Part shown: piece by piece, positions 39,927 to 48,983 of the stretch
Position numbering within the stretch: the stretch's first letter is position 1
Layout of the letters: each line of letters opens with the position of its first letter
Assembly: GCF_012933505.1 (NCBI RefSeq)
Contig: NZ_JABBNB010000002.1
Location: 124,001 to 188,000, forward strand
DNA: 64,000 nt
Reading direction: 5' to 3'
Source: Gordonia asplenii
GTDB lineage: Bacteria > Actinomycetota > Actinomycetes > Mycobacteriales > Mycobacteriaceae
The notes under the pieces: model-generated
Told to the model about the DNA's origin: nothing
What the model saw: only the letters and a program-made list of their open reading frames with translations
Databases searched by the model: none
Translations under genes and position numbers: made by a program

Positions 39927-40166
39927 CTAGTGACTGCTAACTGCCTTCCGACGTCCCACCACCAGATAGACCACCGGCAGCACCCCCGCCGAGTTCACCA
40001 GTGCGAGTCCGGTGCCCCACAGCCACTTCGGGCCGTTGACCTCCTCGCCGCGACGGCTGGCCAGATCGGCGCCGGCCCAGGCGCGCAACCCAGCGTCGAC
40101 CGCCGCGGCGGCCACAATGGACCCGCGGGCGGTGGGGGAGAGATCTTTCCAACTCTTACGTGCCAT
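39927..40166 (-). CDS. Small membrane protein
   Basis: 79 residues with a predicted amphipathic first half (SIVAAAAVDAGLRAWAGADL) and one membrane helix (LALVNSAGVLPVVYLVVGRR) ending in a basic cluster, similar to small actinobacterial proteins related to the PLDc_N type. No catalytic residues. GAGGAG lies just upstream of the ATG. It is transcribed toward the NRPS gene on the same strand, 147 bp upstream of it. Function unknown. Confidence 0.7.
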   Translation of the reverse strand: MARKSWKDLSPTARGSIVAAAAVDAGLRAWAGADLASRRGEEVNGPKWLWGTGLALVNSAGVLPVVYLVVGRRKAVSSH

Positions 40167-40203
40167 GACACTCCTCGTCGATTCGAATCACCGCGAATTC
40201 AAA

Positions 40204-40242
40204 CGGCCCGCCACCCTCCCGAAACGGGTTGGCGACGGGCCG
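40204..40242 (-). terminator. Hairpin after the LppX-type lipoprotein gene
   Basis: CGGCCCG and CGGGCCG arms, with further pairing of CCACC against GGTTGG-like bases inside, 17 bp downstream of the lipoprotein stop on the minus strand. No long T-run follows, so its strength is uncertain. Confidence 0.5.
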
Positions 40243-40258
40243 AAATGACCTGTTGAAT

Positions 40259-41077
40259 CTACACCGGTTTGACGATGTCGACCTTCTCCTGCCACTTGTC
40301 AGTGGTCAACGAGATGTCTCCGTTGTCTGTCGTGATGCTCAGCTGGACAAGGTTGTTCGGAGCCGCCTCGGCGATCCACACCGTTGCCGGATGCTCGCCC
40401 TTGAGCTGCCCGGGACCACGCGTCGGGAAGATCGAGTCGAAGTCGGTGGAATTGAGCATTCCGGTGATCTTCACCGCCTTCACGCCGTTCTTGGTCTCGG
40501 TTCCGGCGATCTTCGGGTCGGTCATCTTGGCCAGAACATTGCCGATGCCCTTGTTCTGGTCGAGGACCACCGACGGGTCGTACGACTTCGCGCCGCCACC
40601 GGTGATGTCACCGGCCTCTTCCCAGTTGGCACCGGCCTTCTTGGTGTAGAGCTTTCCGCCGACGATGACGAAGTCGATCGCCTCGTACTGATCCTTGATG
40701 CGGAATTTGCCGGAGCCCTTGGCCGCGGGGGACGGCTTGGTGATGACGGTGCCGTCGAGTTCCTGGACGGGCAGGCCCTGAACCTTGGGATCGACAGTGA
40801 GCTTGAGGTGCACCGCCTCGGTGAGCTGTGTGGTCTTCGACGCCTGGTCGAGCAGGCTCCGGGCATCAGTGGTCGACACTGACGGCGGGGTTCCCGAACG
40901 AGTGGTGTCCGAAGTGGCGGGAGCCGAAGACGGCGCGCCGGTCGAATCGGTCTTATCGGCCGTCGAACAGCCGGTCAAAACCGCTGCAGCAACAGCTGCA
41001 GCCGCGACGGTCGGGACCGCCATGCGCTTGAGTCGAGCCTTGATTGATGATTCAGCAGGTGTCACGCGTCGGTACAC
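40259..41077 (-). CDS. LppX/LprAFG-family lipoprotein
   Basis: 272 residues. The lipoprotein signal peptide has the lipobox VLTGC near residues 34-38 after the hydrophobic run VAAAAVAAAVLTG. A Ser/Thr-rich linker follows, then the LppX/LprG fold: DARSLLDQASKTTQLTEAVH, LPVQELDGTVITKP, GGKLYTK and late ISLTTDKWQEKVDIVKP. Family members (LprG, LppX) carry triacylated or PDIM-type lipids across the periplasm with partner transporters. The start is probably GTG 41077; an internal ATG at 41023 would remove the basic n-region. Divergent from the cytochrome b5-desaturase gene, sharing a 178-bp spacer. Confidence 0.88.
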   Translation of the reverse strand: MYRRVTPAESSIKARLKRMAVPTVAAAAVAAAVLTGCSTADKTDSTGAPSSAPATSDTTRSGTPPSVSTTDARSLLDQASKTTQLTEAVHLKLTVDPKVQGLPVQELDGTVITKPSPAAKGSGKFRIKDQYEAIDFVIVGGKLYTKKAGANWEEAGDITGGGAKSYDPSVVLDQNKGIGNVLAKMTDPKIAGTETKNGVKAVKITGMLNSTDFDSIFPTRGPGQLKGEHPATVWIAEAAPNNLVQLSITTDNGDISLTTDKWQEKVDIVKPV

Positions 41078-41255
41078 TACCCCAGGAAGGGGCGGTTATG
41101 GCCTAGGCTTGAGCAGGTTGTGGATAGATACGTCAACCGAATGATGCCTGTTGATAAGGCTAATTCGGGTGAATGAGCTCCCGAGCGGGGTAGTCGATGA
41201 TGGGTGCAGTGAGGCGTCGATCGCCGGCCCTCGCCGAGCACGGAGGAATCGGATA

Positions 41256-42752
41256 ATGACAACGGATGACGCGGTCGCCGAACCGTCGGACACGACGTCG
41301 GACACGGACCGTCCAGATCCCGATCTCGGTCGTAAGCCCGGGCCGGGCGGTGGGCCGCAACTGTCGAATGTATGGGTTTACAACGGTCGGGCCTATGACC
41401 TGACGGACTGGATCTCCAAGCATCCCGGCGGCGAATTCTTCATCGGGCGGACCAAGAACCGCGACATCACGTCGATCATCGGGTCGTATCACCGCGATCC
41501 CGCCCGGATCGAACGGATGCTGGAGCGCTTCGCCCTGCATCGCGACGCCGTGATCGAGGACGTGCACCCCAAGGCCAATGCCCCCGACTTCCTGTTCAAG
41601 GAGGGCTTCGACAGCTGGCGGGACACGCCGCACTATGATTTCAGCCGCAAAGACGATCTGCTGCACGCGGTGAAGAGTCGACTCGCGCAACCGGAAATGG
41701 TCGCGAAGGTCAAGCGAATGGATCGCATCTTCGACGCCGTGGCGCTCACCTTGTTCATCGCCTACTTCGCGGTGCAGGGACTTCGGTTGTTCGACACCTC
41801 ATGGATGCCGCTGCCCGCATTCGTGTTGCTGATGGTGTTGTTACGCAGCTCACTCGCCGGTGTCGGGCATTACGCCATTCACCGTGCGCAGAAGGGCTGG
41901 AACAAGATATTCGTCAATGCCTTCGATATGAATTACGTCGCATTGTCGTTCGTCACCGCCGACGGTCACGCGCTGCTGCATCACCCGCATACGCAAAGCG
42001 ATGTGGACATCAAGAAGAATGTGTTCACCTTCATGATGGATCTCCCGCGACTGTGGCGGATCCCGATTCACACGCTGCACAAGCTCGGCCACACCGTCAC
42101 CGGTATGATCATTCGGCTGCTGGAGATCTGCAAACTCACCCGCCAGGTCGGCATCGCCGACATGTACGGTTCGTGGAAGGGGGGCCTGCCGCACTTCATC
42201 GGAGCGTTCGGGATGCGGTTCCTGCTCCTCGGTGAGATGATCGTTTTCATTGTGGCCGGGGACTTTTGGGCGTGGTTGCTGCAGTTCGTCGCGACCATGT
42301 GGGTGTCCACCTTCCTGGTGGTCGCCAGCCACGACTTCGAGTTGGAGACCGAGGAGATCGAATCCGACACCGACGACTGGGCGGTCAACCAGGTCGAGCA
42401 GGCCTACGACCTCAAGGTCATCGGAAACCGCTATGTCGACTGCTTCCTGTCCGCGGGACTCAGTTCGCATCGCGTGCACCACGTCGTCCCGTATCAGCGC
42501 AGCGGATTCTCCAATATCGCGTCGGAGAATGTGCTGCGGGAGGAAGCGGCGAAATTCGGCGTCGAATGGCTGCCGCCGAAGAGTTTCTTCACCGATCGGT
42601 TCCCGAAACAGGTGAATACCTATCTGATCGCCAAGTCACGGCCGGCGCAGGATAATCAGTGGGGATTCTTCCGTGAGCACTTCTCGCCGTCGGCGCTGAA
42701 GACATGTGGCGAATACACGATCAAGGGATTCACCGGTATCGGCACGGTGTGA
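41256..42752 (+). CDS. Cytochrome b5-fused fatty acid desaturase-like membrane enzyme
   Basis: 498 residues. The N-terminal cytochrome b5 domain (about 30-110) has the heme motif ISKHPGGEFFIG and a second heme His in GSYHRDP. The membrane part carries the three His boxes of di-iron desaturases/hydroxylases: GHYAIHRA (HxxxH), HALLHHPH (HxxHH) and SHRVHHVV (HxxHH), with hydrophobic segments between. The b5 fusion supplies electrons directly, as in front-end desaturases. ATG 41256 is preceded by GGAGGAA. It is the first gene of a unit with the type III PKS and ABC exporter, so it may desaturate or hydroxylate the polyketide starter or product. Confidence 0.88.
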   Translation: MTTDDAVAEPSDTTSDTDRPDPDLGRKPGPGGGPQLSNVWVYNGRAYDLTDWISKHPGGEFFIGRTKNRDITSIIGSYHRDPARIERMLERFALHRDAVIEDVHPKANAPDFLFKEGFDSWRDTPHYDFSRKDDLLHAVKSRLAQPEMVAKVKRMDRIFDAVALTLFIAYFAVQGLRLFDTSWMPLPAFVLLMVLLRSSLAGVGHYAIHRAQKGWNKIFVNAFDMNYVALSFVTADGHALLHHPHTQSDVDIKKNVFTFMMDLPRLWRIPIHTLHKLGHTVTGMIIRLLEICKLTRQVGIADMYGSWKGGLPHFIGAFGMRFLLLGEMIVFIVAGDFWAWLLQFVATMWVSTFLVVASHDFELETEEIESDTDDWAVNQVEQAYDLKVIGNRYVDCFLSAGLSSHRVHHVVPYQRSGFSNIASENVLREEAAKFGVEWLPPKSFFTDRFPKQVNTYLIAKSRPAQDNQWGFFREHFSPSALKTCGEYTIKGFTGIGTV

Positions 42753-42873
42753 TTCATCCGATTCATCCGATTGGCCGACAAGACGGCTCATTCGCGGAAT
42801 CGACATAGCTTGTCAGCGCCCCGCGGCCCGGCGGATCATTGACCTACCAACAAACGTGAGAGAGGACGACGCC

Positions 42874-44142
42874 ATGGCGCAGCATTTCCGCCCGGACGCG
42901 ACATTCGCCGGCCACACCGAAGCACCCGGTGGTCCGCTCGGAACGCTCCCGGTTCAATCGGCCCCGCTCGCTACGCTGCCGACGCCGATCGACCAGCCCG
43001 ACGAGTTCGCCACGATGCCCGCCCCGCCGACGACGGTCGCGGTCATCGAGTCCATCGCCACCGGCGCACCGACGACGATCTACTCGCAGGCCGCCGCGGC
43101 CGACAGGGTCGCCGCATTGTTCGACGACCCCGCCCAGCAGGCGCGGATCCCGCGGATCTACGCCAAGACCCGCATCACCACGCGGCACCTGGCGATCGAC
43201 CCGCTGGATCCGGAGTTCCTGGAGTACAGCCGTAAACCCGCCACCATCCGCGAGCGGATGAACCGTTACTACGAGCTGGCGGTCCCGATCGCCGTCGACG
43301 TCGCCCGACGGGCCGTCGCCGGCCTCGACGATCCCGCCGCTGACATCGGTCTGCTGATCTTCGTCACCAGCACCGGATTCATCGCCCCCGGCGTCGACGT
43401 CGCGGTGATCAAGCAGCTGGGTCTGGCCCCGACCGTCGGGCGTGTCGTCGTCAACTTCATGGGCTGCGCCGCCGCCGTCAACGGAATCCGCACGGCCACC
43501 GACTACGTGCGTTCGCACCCCGACCGCAAGGCATTGGTCATCTGCCTCGAGCTCAGCTCGGTCAATGCGGCCTTCGGGGACAACGTCGTCGACGTCATCA
43601 CCCACAGCCTCTTCGGCGACGGCTGCGGCGCGGTCGTCGTCGGAGCCAGCGAGGTGGGTCATCACCTGCCCGTCGGCCAGGTGGTCATCCGATCGACGTT
43701 CAGCCATCTCCTTGACGACGCCGAGGACGGAATCGTCTTGGGCGTCAACGACAACGGCATCACCTGTGAACTGGCCGAGGAACTTCCGCAGTACATCGTC
43801 GACGGCGTCGGGCCGGCCGTCGACGCCGAGTTGCACGCGCACGGCATGGTGCGCGACGACGTCGAGCTGTGGGCGATCCATCCCGGTGGACCCGCGATCC
43901 TGGAGTCATCGGCGCGGTCGTTGAATCTGGCTCTGGAACGGGCGCGGCCCAGCTGGGACGTGCTCGCCGAGTACGGCAACATGCTCAGCGTCTCGTTGAT
44001 CTTCGTTCTGCAGCAGATGGTCGCCGAGAGTTGCTCCGACAGCCCGGACGCAGGTGAGCGCCCGGTGGCCCCGGGCGTCGCATTCTCCTTCGCCCCGGGC
44101 GTGACGCTCGAGGGCATGATCTTCGACATCATCCGCCGATAG
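42874..44142 (+). CDS. Type III polyketide synthase (chalcone synthase-like)
   Basis: 422 residues. The Cys-His-Asn triad is visible: NFMGCAAAVNG (Cys near 197), WAIHPGGP (His near 335) and EYGNMLSVS (Asn near 369). RYYELAVPIAVDVARRAV and the FSFAPGVTLEGM end match bacterial alkylresorcinol/alkylpyrone synthases of the Pks10/11/18 group. These enzymes extend fatty acyl-CoA starters with malonyl-CoA. The first 50 residues are a Pro/Thr-rich leader absent from most homologues; ATG 42874 is chosen because GAGAGAGGA lies before it. It follows the desaturase by 121 bp and precedes the exporter by 22 bp. Confidence 0.93.
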   Translation: MAQHFRPDATFAGHTEAPGGPLGTLPVQSAPLATLPTPIDQPDEFATMPAPPTTVAVIESIATGAPTTIYSQAAAADRVAALFDDPAQQARIPRIYAKTRITTRHLAIDPLDPEFLEYSRKPATIRERMNRYYELAVPIAVDVARRAVAGLDDPAADIGLLIFVTSTGFIAPGVDVAVIKQLGLAPTVGRVVVNFMGCAAAVNGIRTATDYVRSHPDRKALVICLELSSVNAAFGDNVVDVITHSLFGDGCGAVVVGASEVGHHLPVGQVVIRSTFSHLLDDAEDGIVLGVNDNGITCELAEELPQYIVDGVGPAVDAELHAHGMVRDDVELWAIHPGGPAILESSARSLNLALERARPSWDVLAEYGNMLSVSLIFVLQQMVAESCSDSPDAGERPVAPGVAFSFAPGVTLEGMIFDIIRR

Positions 44143-44164
44143 TGGCTTGCGAAAGGTCACCCCT

Positions 44165-46081
44165 ATGAAGCTGATTCGCTTTCTATTCTCCGTCTCCTGG
44201 TTCGGCATTCTGTCGGCGGTGACGATGGGCCTCATCGGCGGCGCGGCCAATGCGTATCTGGTGACCCAGATCAACGCCGTGATCGGGCCGGACGGCGGCG
44301 CGGGGACGTGGGAGAAGTTCGCGCTCACCGCGGCGGTGGTGATCGTCGCCGGCCTGGCGTCGCAGATCCTGCTGATCCGGCTGGCCCAAGACGCCATCTA
44401 CCAGCTGCGAGCCAAGCTCAGCGCCGGTGTGGTCTCGGCGCCGCTGGAACATCTCGAACGCCTTGGCACGCACCGCCTGCTGGCTACGCTCACCGAGGAC
44501 GTGCGGTCGTTGTCGATGGCGGTCAGCGCCATCCCGAGCATGTGCGTCGACGCCGCCACGATCATCGGCTGCCTGGTGTTCCTCGCGGTTCTGTCCGGGC
44601 CGTTGTTCGCCATCACCGTCGGGTCGACGCTCATCGCGATCGGGTGCGTGGAGACGGTGCTGAAATACGTTCGCTCCCTGTTCCATTCGGTGCGCGAACA
44701 CGAAGACGACCTGATCAACTCGTTCCACTCGGTGAGCGTCGGCATCAAGGAGCTCAAGCTGCACCGCGGCCGGCGTCGTGACTTCATGGACGACAAGCTG
44801 CTCGGTACCGCAGAACAGTTGCGGCGCAAGAACATCGACGCCGGATCGAAGTTCGCGATCGGGCAGAGCCTGGGCATGGTGCTGCAGTTGGCGACGATGG
44901 CGGCGATCCTGTTCGGCGTCGCCGTCGCGTTGGAGATGCCGCAGGAGACGTTGGTCGGCTACGTGATCGTCACGACCTTCCTGGCCATGCCGATGCAGAA
45001 CTTCATGCACCGCATCCCCGACCTGTTGCGCGGCGACGTCGCGCTGAAGAAGATCCAGTCGCTGGAACTGTCGATGGAGGCACTGCACGACGAGGAGGCG
45101 CTGCCCTACGTCGAGCGGCCGGTCGTCGAATCCGCTCGGCTGGAGCTGGCCGGACTCACCTACACCTACCTCACCGAGCAGGCGCCGACCGGACCTCCCC
45201 CGCCCGGGGGCGACCCGATGGGGCCCATGGGACCGATGGGGCCGCCACCGCAGGGCAACGCCCACCCCGACGTGAACGGCTCCGACGGCGGGCGGGGTGA
45301 GAGTGTTCCCGACGGCCGACTGCCGCAGCGGCCAGGCGGTGCCCCCGCCGGGCGTGGACGTGGCGGGCGTGGTGGTCGTGGCGGCCGCCCGGGCGGTCCG
45401 CCGCCGGGACGTCAGGGCCCGCCGCCGCCCGATGGCCGGGGACCGGGCGGACCGCACCTCGGCGGACCGCCGCCCGGACACGGTTTCCATCTGGGGCCGA
45501 TCGACGCGGTGTTCGAGCCGGGCGCCGTCACGTTCATCGTCGGCGGCAACGGCAGCGGAAAGTCGACGCTGGCCAAGCTGCTCACCGGACTCTATGTGCC
45601 GCAGGACGGTTCGATCAGCCTCAACGGCGAGCGCATCGACCACGACAACATCGAATGGTTCCGGCAGAACTCGGCGGCGATCTTCACCGACTTCCACCTG
45701 TTCGACGACTACCTCGGGTTCGACCGCCCCGACCTCGACGACGAGGTGCGCCGCTACCTGCGGATGTTGAAGATCGACGACAAGGTGAGCGTGCAGAACG
45801 GACACCTGTCGACGGTCGCGCTCAGCCAGGGGCAGCGCAAGCGGCTGGCGCTGGTGACCGCGCTGTTGGAGGACCGTCCGATCTATCTGTTCGACGAGTG
45901 GGCGGCCGACCAGGAACCGCAGTTCCGCGACACCTTCTACCGCGAGATCCTCACCGACCTCGCCGCTCGCGGCAAGACCGTGATCGTGATCACCCACGAC
46001 GACCGCTACTTCGATCTCGCCGACCGGCTGATCAAGCTGGAGGTCGGCGAGGTGGTCGAGGAGTCGGGCGTGCAGGTGTAA
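44165..46081 (+). CDS. SyrD/PvdE-type ABC exporter with a Pro/Gly-rich insertion
   Basis: 638 residues. The six-helix exporter domain (1-300) is followed by a nucleotide-binding domain with Walker A GGNGSGKSTLAKLL, signature LSQGQRKRLAL and Walker B IYLFDEWAADQEP, the form typical of the cyclic-peptide exporter family (SyrD, PvdE, MchF). Between the first strand of this domain (LELAGLTYTYL) and FHLGPIDAVF lies an insertion of about 110 residues made of PPPPGG, MGPMGPMG and GRGGRGGRGG repeats, which is unusual because the family has a short loop there. It probably exports the product of the PKS/desaturase genes. ATG 44165 has AAAGG upstream. Confidence 0.9.
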   Translation: MKLIRFLFSVSWFGILSAVTMGLIGGAANAYLVTQINAVIGPDGGAGTWEKFALTAAVVIVAGLASQILLIRLAQDAIYQLRAKLSAGVVSAPLEHLERLGTHRLLATLTEDVRSLSMAVSAIPSMCVDAATIIGCLVFLAVLSGPLFAITVGSTLIAIGCVETVLKYVRSLFHSVREHEDDLINSFHSVSVGIKELKLHRGRRRDFMDDKLLGTAEQLRRKNIDAGSKFAIGQSLGMVLQLATMAAILFGVAVALEMPQETLVGYVIVTTFLAMPMQNFMHRIPDLLRGDVALKKIQSLELSMEALHDEEALPYVERPVVESARLELAGLTYTYLTEQAPTGPPPPGGDPMGPMGPMGPPPQGNAHPDVNGSDGGRGESVPDGRLPQRPGGAPAGRGRGGRGGRGGRPGGPPPGRQGPPPPDGRGPGGPHLGGPPPGHGFHLGPIDAVFEPGAVTFIVGGNGSGKSTLAKLLTGLYVPQDGSISLNGERIDHDNIEWFRQNSAAIFTDFHLFDDYLGFDRPDLDDEVRRYLRMLKIDDKVSVQNGHLSTVALSQGQRKRLALVTALLEDRPIYLFDEWAADQEPQFRDTFYREILTDLAARGKTVIVITHDDRYFDLADRLIKLEVGEVVEESGVQV

Positions 46082-46099
46082 GCAGGACTATCTCGAATG

Positions 46100-46130
46100 A
46101 CGGGTCCCGGCCGGGTCGGCCGGGACCCGT
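46100..46130. terminator. Terminator after the ABC exporter
   Basis: 13-bp perfect stem (ACGGGTCCCGGCC with its complement) around GGGTC, followed by CTGTGTTT, 18 bp after the exporter stop. It ends the desaturase-PKS-exporter unit. Confidence 0.8.
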
Positions 46131-46166
46131 CTGTGTTTGCGCCCGGGGCATGCGATGCGTACCGAA

Positions 46167-46197
46167 ACTAGTCAGTCCAAACTGATCAGTCTAGACT
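46167..46197. promoter_or_regulatory. Probable MarR operator/promoter region
   Basis: An imperfect palindrome ACTAGTCAGT-CCAA-ACTGATCAGT (46167-46190) runs into a perfect 10-bp palindrome AGTCTAGACT (46188-46197), just 7 bp before the marR start. MarR regulators usually bind 16-20-bp palindromes in their own promoters, so autoregulation of the marR-MFS pair is likely. Confidence 0.65.
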
Positions 46198-46204
46198 TAC
46201 TATT

Positions 46205-46636
46205 ATGGCTGATTCCCACTCGTCGCCGCTGGCCGTCGCCGCCGAACTGCGCGTGGTCTTCTCCCGTCTTCGACGCCGCTTCCGCGACGTCGCACAGGTG
46301 GACGAGCTGACGCCCACGCAGACCGCGGTGTTGTCCAGGCTCTCGCGTGCGGATCTGTCGTCGAGCCAGCTCGCCGCGGCCGAACGTGTCCGGCCGCAGT
46401 CGATGGCGACGACGGTGGGAGTCCTCGTCGAGCGTGGCTTCGTCGAACGCACCCCGGATCCGGCCGACGGGCGGCGACTGGTGCTGTCGTTGTCGTCGGC
46501 TGGGCGTCGCATGGTCGAGGGGACCCGTCGGGACCGGGACGAATGGTTGGCCCGGGCGATCGCCGAGCGGTTCACCGACGACGAGCGGGCCACCCTCGTC
46601 GCCGCACTGCCGTTGATGGCGCGGCTGGCCGAATGA
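46205..46636 (+). CDS. MarR-family transcriptional regulator
   Basis: 143 residues, winged helix: LTPTQTAVLSRLSRADLSSS, recognition helix RPQSMATTVGVLVERGFV, then wing PDPADGRRLVLSLSSAGRRM, the D-x-R motif of MarR. It should repress the overlapping MFS gene (ATGA overlap, 4 bp) until a ligand binds. The palindromes directly upstream are the candidate operator. Confidence 0.93.
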   Translation: MADSHSSPLAVAAELRVVFSRLRRRFRDVAQVDELTPTQTAVLSRLSRADLSSSQLAAAERVRPQSMATTVGVLVERGFVERTPDPADGRRLVLSLSSAGRRMVEGTRRDRDEWLARAIAERFTDDERATLVAALPLMARLAE

Positions 46637-48021
46637 TCACGCGCCCGCTGTCGCGTCGCCGCCCCGATCGCCCGGCGTCGCCGGAGGTCTTCGATCGGCG
46701 TCTGCTCACGCCGATGTTGGCGGCGACGGTCCTCAATCCGATCAACTCGGCGATCATCGCGGTCTCGTTGATTCCGATCGCCCGCGCGTTCGGCGTCCCG
46801 TTGGCGCACGCGCAGTGGCTGGTGTCGGGGTTGTACCTGGCCACGGCGGTGGGGCAGCCGGTGGTCGGGCGGATCGTCGATCTGTTCGGGCCGCGCAAAC
46901 CCTATCTGGTGCTGACCGGGCTCGTCGGCGTCGCAGGCGTGCTCGGCATGCTCGCGCCGAATCTGGATGTGCTGATCGCGGCCCGCATCCTGCTCGGCGT
47001 CGGTACGTGCGCGGGCTTTCCGGTGTCGATGTACCTGATCCGATCCGAAGCTCGCCGGACCGGCAAAGACAGTCCGGCGGTCGTGTTGACGGCGCTGTCG
47101 GTGTGCGCCCAGGCCGTCGCGGCGCTGGGTCCGTCGCTCGGTGGCGGGTTGATACTGCTGGGCGGCTGGCGGGCGAGTTTCGCCGTCAACATTCCGCTGG
47201 CCCTGTTCTGTCTGTATTTCGGCGCCCGGCGGCTGCCGACGGTACGCGGCGACGCGACTATCCGCGCGATCGACTGGCCCGGCGTCGTGCTGTTCGGCGG
47301 CGCACTGTCGGCGGCACTGTTGTATCTGATGAATCCGCAACTGTCGCAGGCATACCTACTCGCCGTCGCGGTAGTTCTCGCGGTCGTGCTGGTCGTCGTC
47401 GAACGTCGCCGCGACGACCCCTTCCTGGACCTGCGGGTGCTCTCGGGCAATCGGCCGTTGATGGCTACCTATACGCGAAACATGGTGGCGTACATCGTCA
47501 GCTACAGCTTCCTGTACGGGCTCGCGCAGTGGATGCAGGACGGCCGGGGCCTGTCGCCGTCGGCGGCGGGGCTGCTCCAACTGCCGCTCGCGACGGCGTC
47601 GATCGTCGTGGCGTCACTCACCGGACGGTCGCCGCGCATCTGGGGCAAGCTCGTAGTCGGGGCGGCGTTTCAGGTGATCGCCGCCGGTCTGCTGTTGACC
47701 CTGCATTCGGCGAGCGGTGTGGGGTTGCTCGTCGTCGTCGCGGTATGCGCGGGAATTCCGCAGGGGCTCAACGGACTAGGCAATCAGAACGCCGTCTACA
47801 GCCAGGCCGATCCGGCCCGCATCGCGGCGTCGGCCGGTCTGCTGCGAACGTCGATGTACGTCGGCGCGATGACGTCGTCGGTGGTGCTCGCGCAGGTCTT
47901 CGGCGCAGACGCGACAACCGGCGGCCTGCATCGGCTCGCGTACGTGCTGCTCGTCGTCGCGGGGCTCGGCGTGCTGATGGTCGTCGGCGATCGCTCGCTG
48001 CGGCGGATCGGATCCGGTTAG
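46633..48021 (+). CDS. MFS efflux transporter
   Basis: 462 residues with 12-14 membrane helices, drug:H+ antiporter type: LNPINSAIIAVSLIPIARAF in helix 1, WLVSGLYLATAVGQPVVGRI and FGPRKP (motif A region), ILLGVGTCAGFPVSMYLI (motif B region) and GPSLGGGLILLGGWR (motif C-like). Under MarR control through an overlapping start, so it probably expels a toxic compound; the substrate is unknown. Confidence 0.9.
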   Translation: MITRPLSRRRPDRPASPEVFDRRLLTPMLAATVLNPINSAIIAVSLIPIARAFGVPLAHAQWLVSGLYLATAVGQPVVGRIVDLFGPRKPYLVLTGLVGVAGVLGMLAPNLDVLIAARILLGVGTCAGFPVSMYLIRSEARRTGKDSPAVVLTALSVCAQAVAALGPSLGGGLILLGGWRASFAVNIPLALFCLYFGARRLPTVRGDATIRAIDWPGVVLFGGALSAALLYLMNPQLSQAYLLAVAVVLAVVLVVVERRRDDPFLDLRVLSGNRPLMATYTRNMVAYIVSYSFLYGLAQWMQDGRGLSPSAAGLLQLPLATASIVVASLTGRSPRIWGKLVVGAAFQVIAAGLLLTLHSASGVGLLVVVAVCAGIPQGLNGLGNQNAVYSQADPARIAASAGLLRTSMYVGAMTSSVVLAQVFGADATTGGLHRLAYVLLVVAGLGVLMVVGDRSLRRIGSG

Positions 48022-48167
48022 CCTGCCCGGCCGAGCGTCGCCAGGATCCGGGCCGGATCGGGAAAATCGGGAAAATAGCTGGTCAGCAAGGGCAAAGTGC
48101 CCTCGGAGGCCCGATATTCGGACGATTTTCTCCCAGTCGGCAACAACACCAACCCTCGCCAATCGCC

Positions 48168-48929
48168 TCAGGCCGTCCGGCTGAGCGCTGCCCGCTCGAC
48201 GGTCAGCAGACTCTCCGAATGATGAAGTGCCTCATAGGCTTTCGCTCCGCCGCGGACGCCGAAGAGGTGTTTGCTCCAGATCAGCCATACCACTGCGGCG
48301 ACGTTCACGATCAGCAGGCAGATGCGTAGGATGGTCACCTTCTCGACGATCTCGTAGACCTCCAGCGGAATGAACAGGCTGGTCACCACCACCGCGAAGT
48401 ATTCGCCCCAGCGCTTCATCAGCCACAGGCCGGTCGCCTCGATGAACTGGGAGACCGCGTAGGCCAGGATCAGCGCGGCGACGATCGTCAGGGTCGACGT
48501 CGACAAGGTGAACGATTTCTCGATGTATCCCACGAACTTCGAATCGTCGATGTTCCAGCCGAGTTGGTCGGCGATCGGGCGCAGCAGCGGCATCTCGGCG
48601 TCGAACTTCGCTCGGAACGCTCCCTGGCTGGTACGGAATTTGAAGACCACGAAGGCGGCGAACAGAAGGAAGAGCCCGCGGATCGCCCGTTCGCAGGCGA
48701 GCAGCCGCATGATCACACGATCGCGCAGCATCGCGCCGCGCGGCACTTCGGGAGCGTGGTCGGCGGGTCCGCTGCCGTGCGGGTCGCCGACGACGAAGGT
48801 TCCGCAGCGCAGACAGCGCCAGGCACGGCCGGCCGCGGTGTCGACGGTCAGCCGGGCACGCAGGTCGTCTTCGTCGGGGGCGTAGGTGAAATGACCGTGC
48901 GAAGAGCACGCACGCAGAGACCAGTCCAT
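48168..48929 (-). CDS. DUF2127-like membrane protein with N-terminal CxxC segment
   Basis: 253 residues. The N-terminus has scattered Cys/His (ACSSHGHF, WRCLRCGTFVVG) like a small zinc ribbon, followed by three or four hydrophobic helices (GLFLLFAAFVVFKF, STLTIVAALILAYAVSQFIE, WGEYFAVVVTSLFIPLEVYE, LLIVNVAAVVWLIW), a DUF2127 pattern. The start is ATG 48929; an upstream TTG would add two residues. Function unknown. Convergent with the MFS gene; the 146-bp gap has only a weak GGGC/GCCC hairpin. Confidence 0.75.
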   Translation of the reverse strand: MDWSLRACSSHGHFTYAPDEDDLRARLTVDTAAGRAWRCLRCGTFVVGDPHGSGPADHAPEVPRGAMLRDRVIMRLLACERAIRGLFLLFAAFVVFKFRTSQGAFRAKFDAEMPLLRPIADQLGWNIDDSKFVGYIEKSFTLSTSTLTIVAALILAYAVSQFIEATGLWLMKRWGEYFAVVVTSLFIPLEVYEIVEKVTILRICLLIVNVAAVVWLIWSKHLFGVRGGAKAYEALHHSESLLTVERAALSRTA

Positions 48930-48983
48930 GGACAAGACGGTAGACCCTCACGTCCGCGCCGGCAGGCCCAATACGATTGTCGA

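Noticed and set aside
48090..48102. GGGC-AAAGT-GCCC hairpin between the MFS and DUF2127 genes
   Set aside because: Four-base stem without a T-run is too weak to call a terminator.
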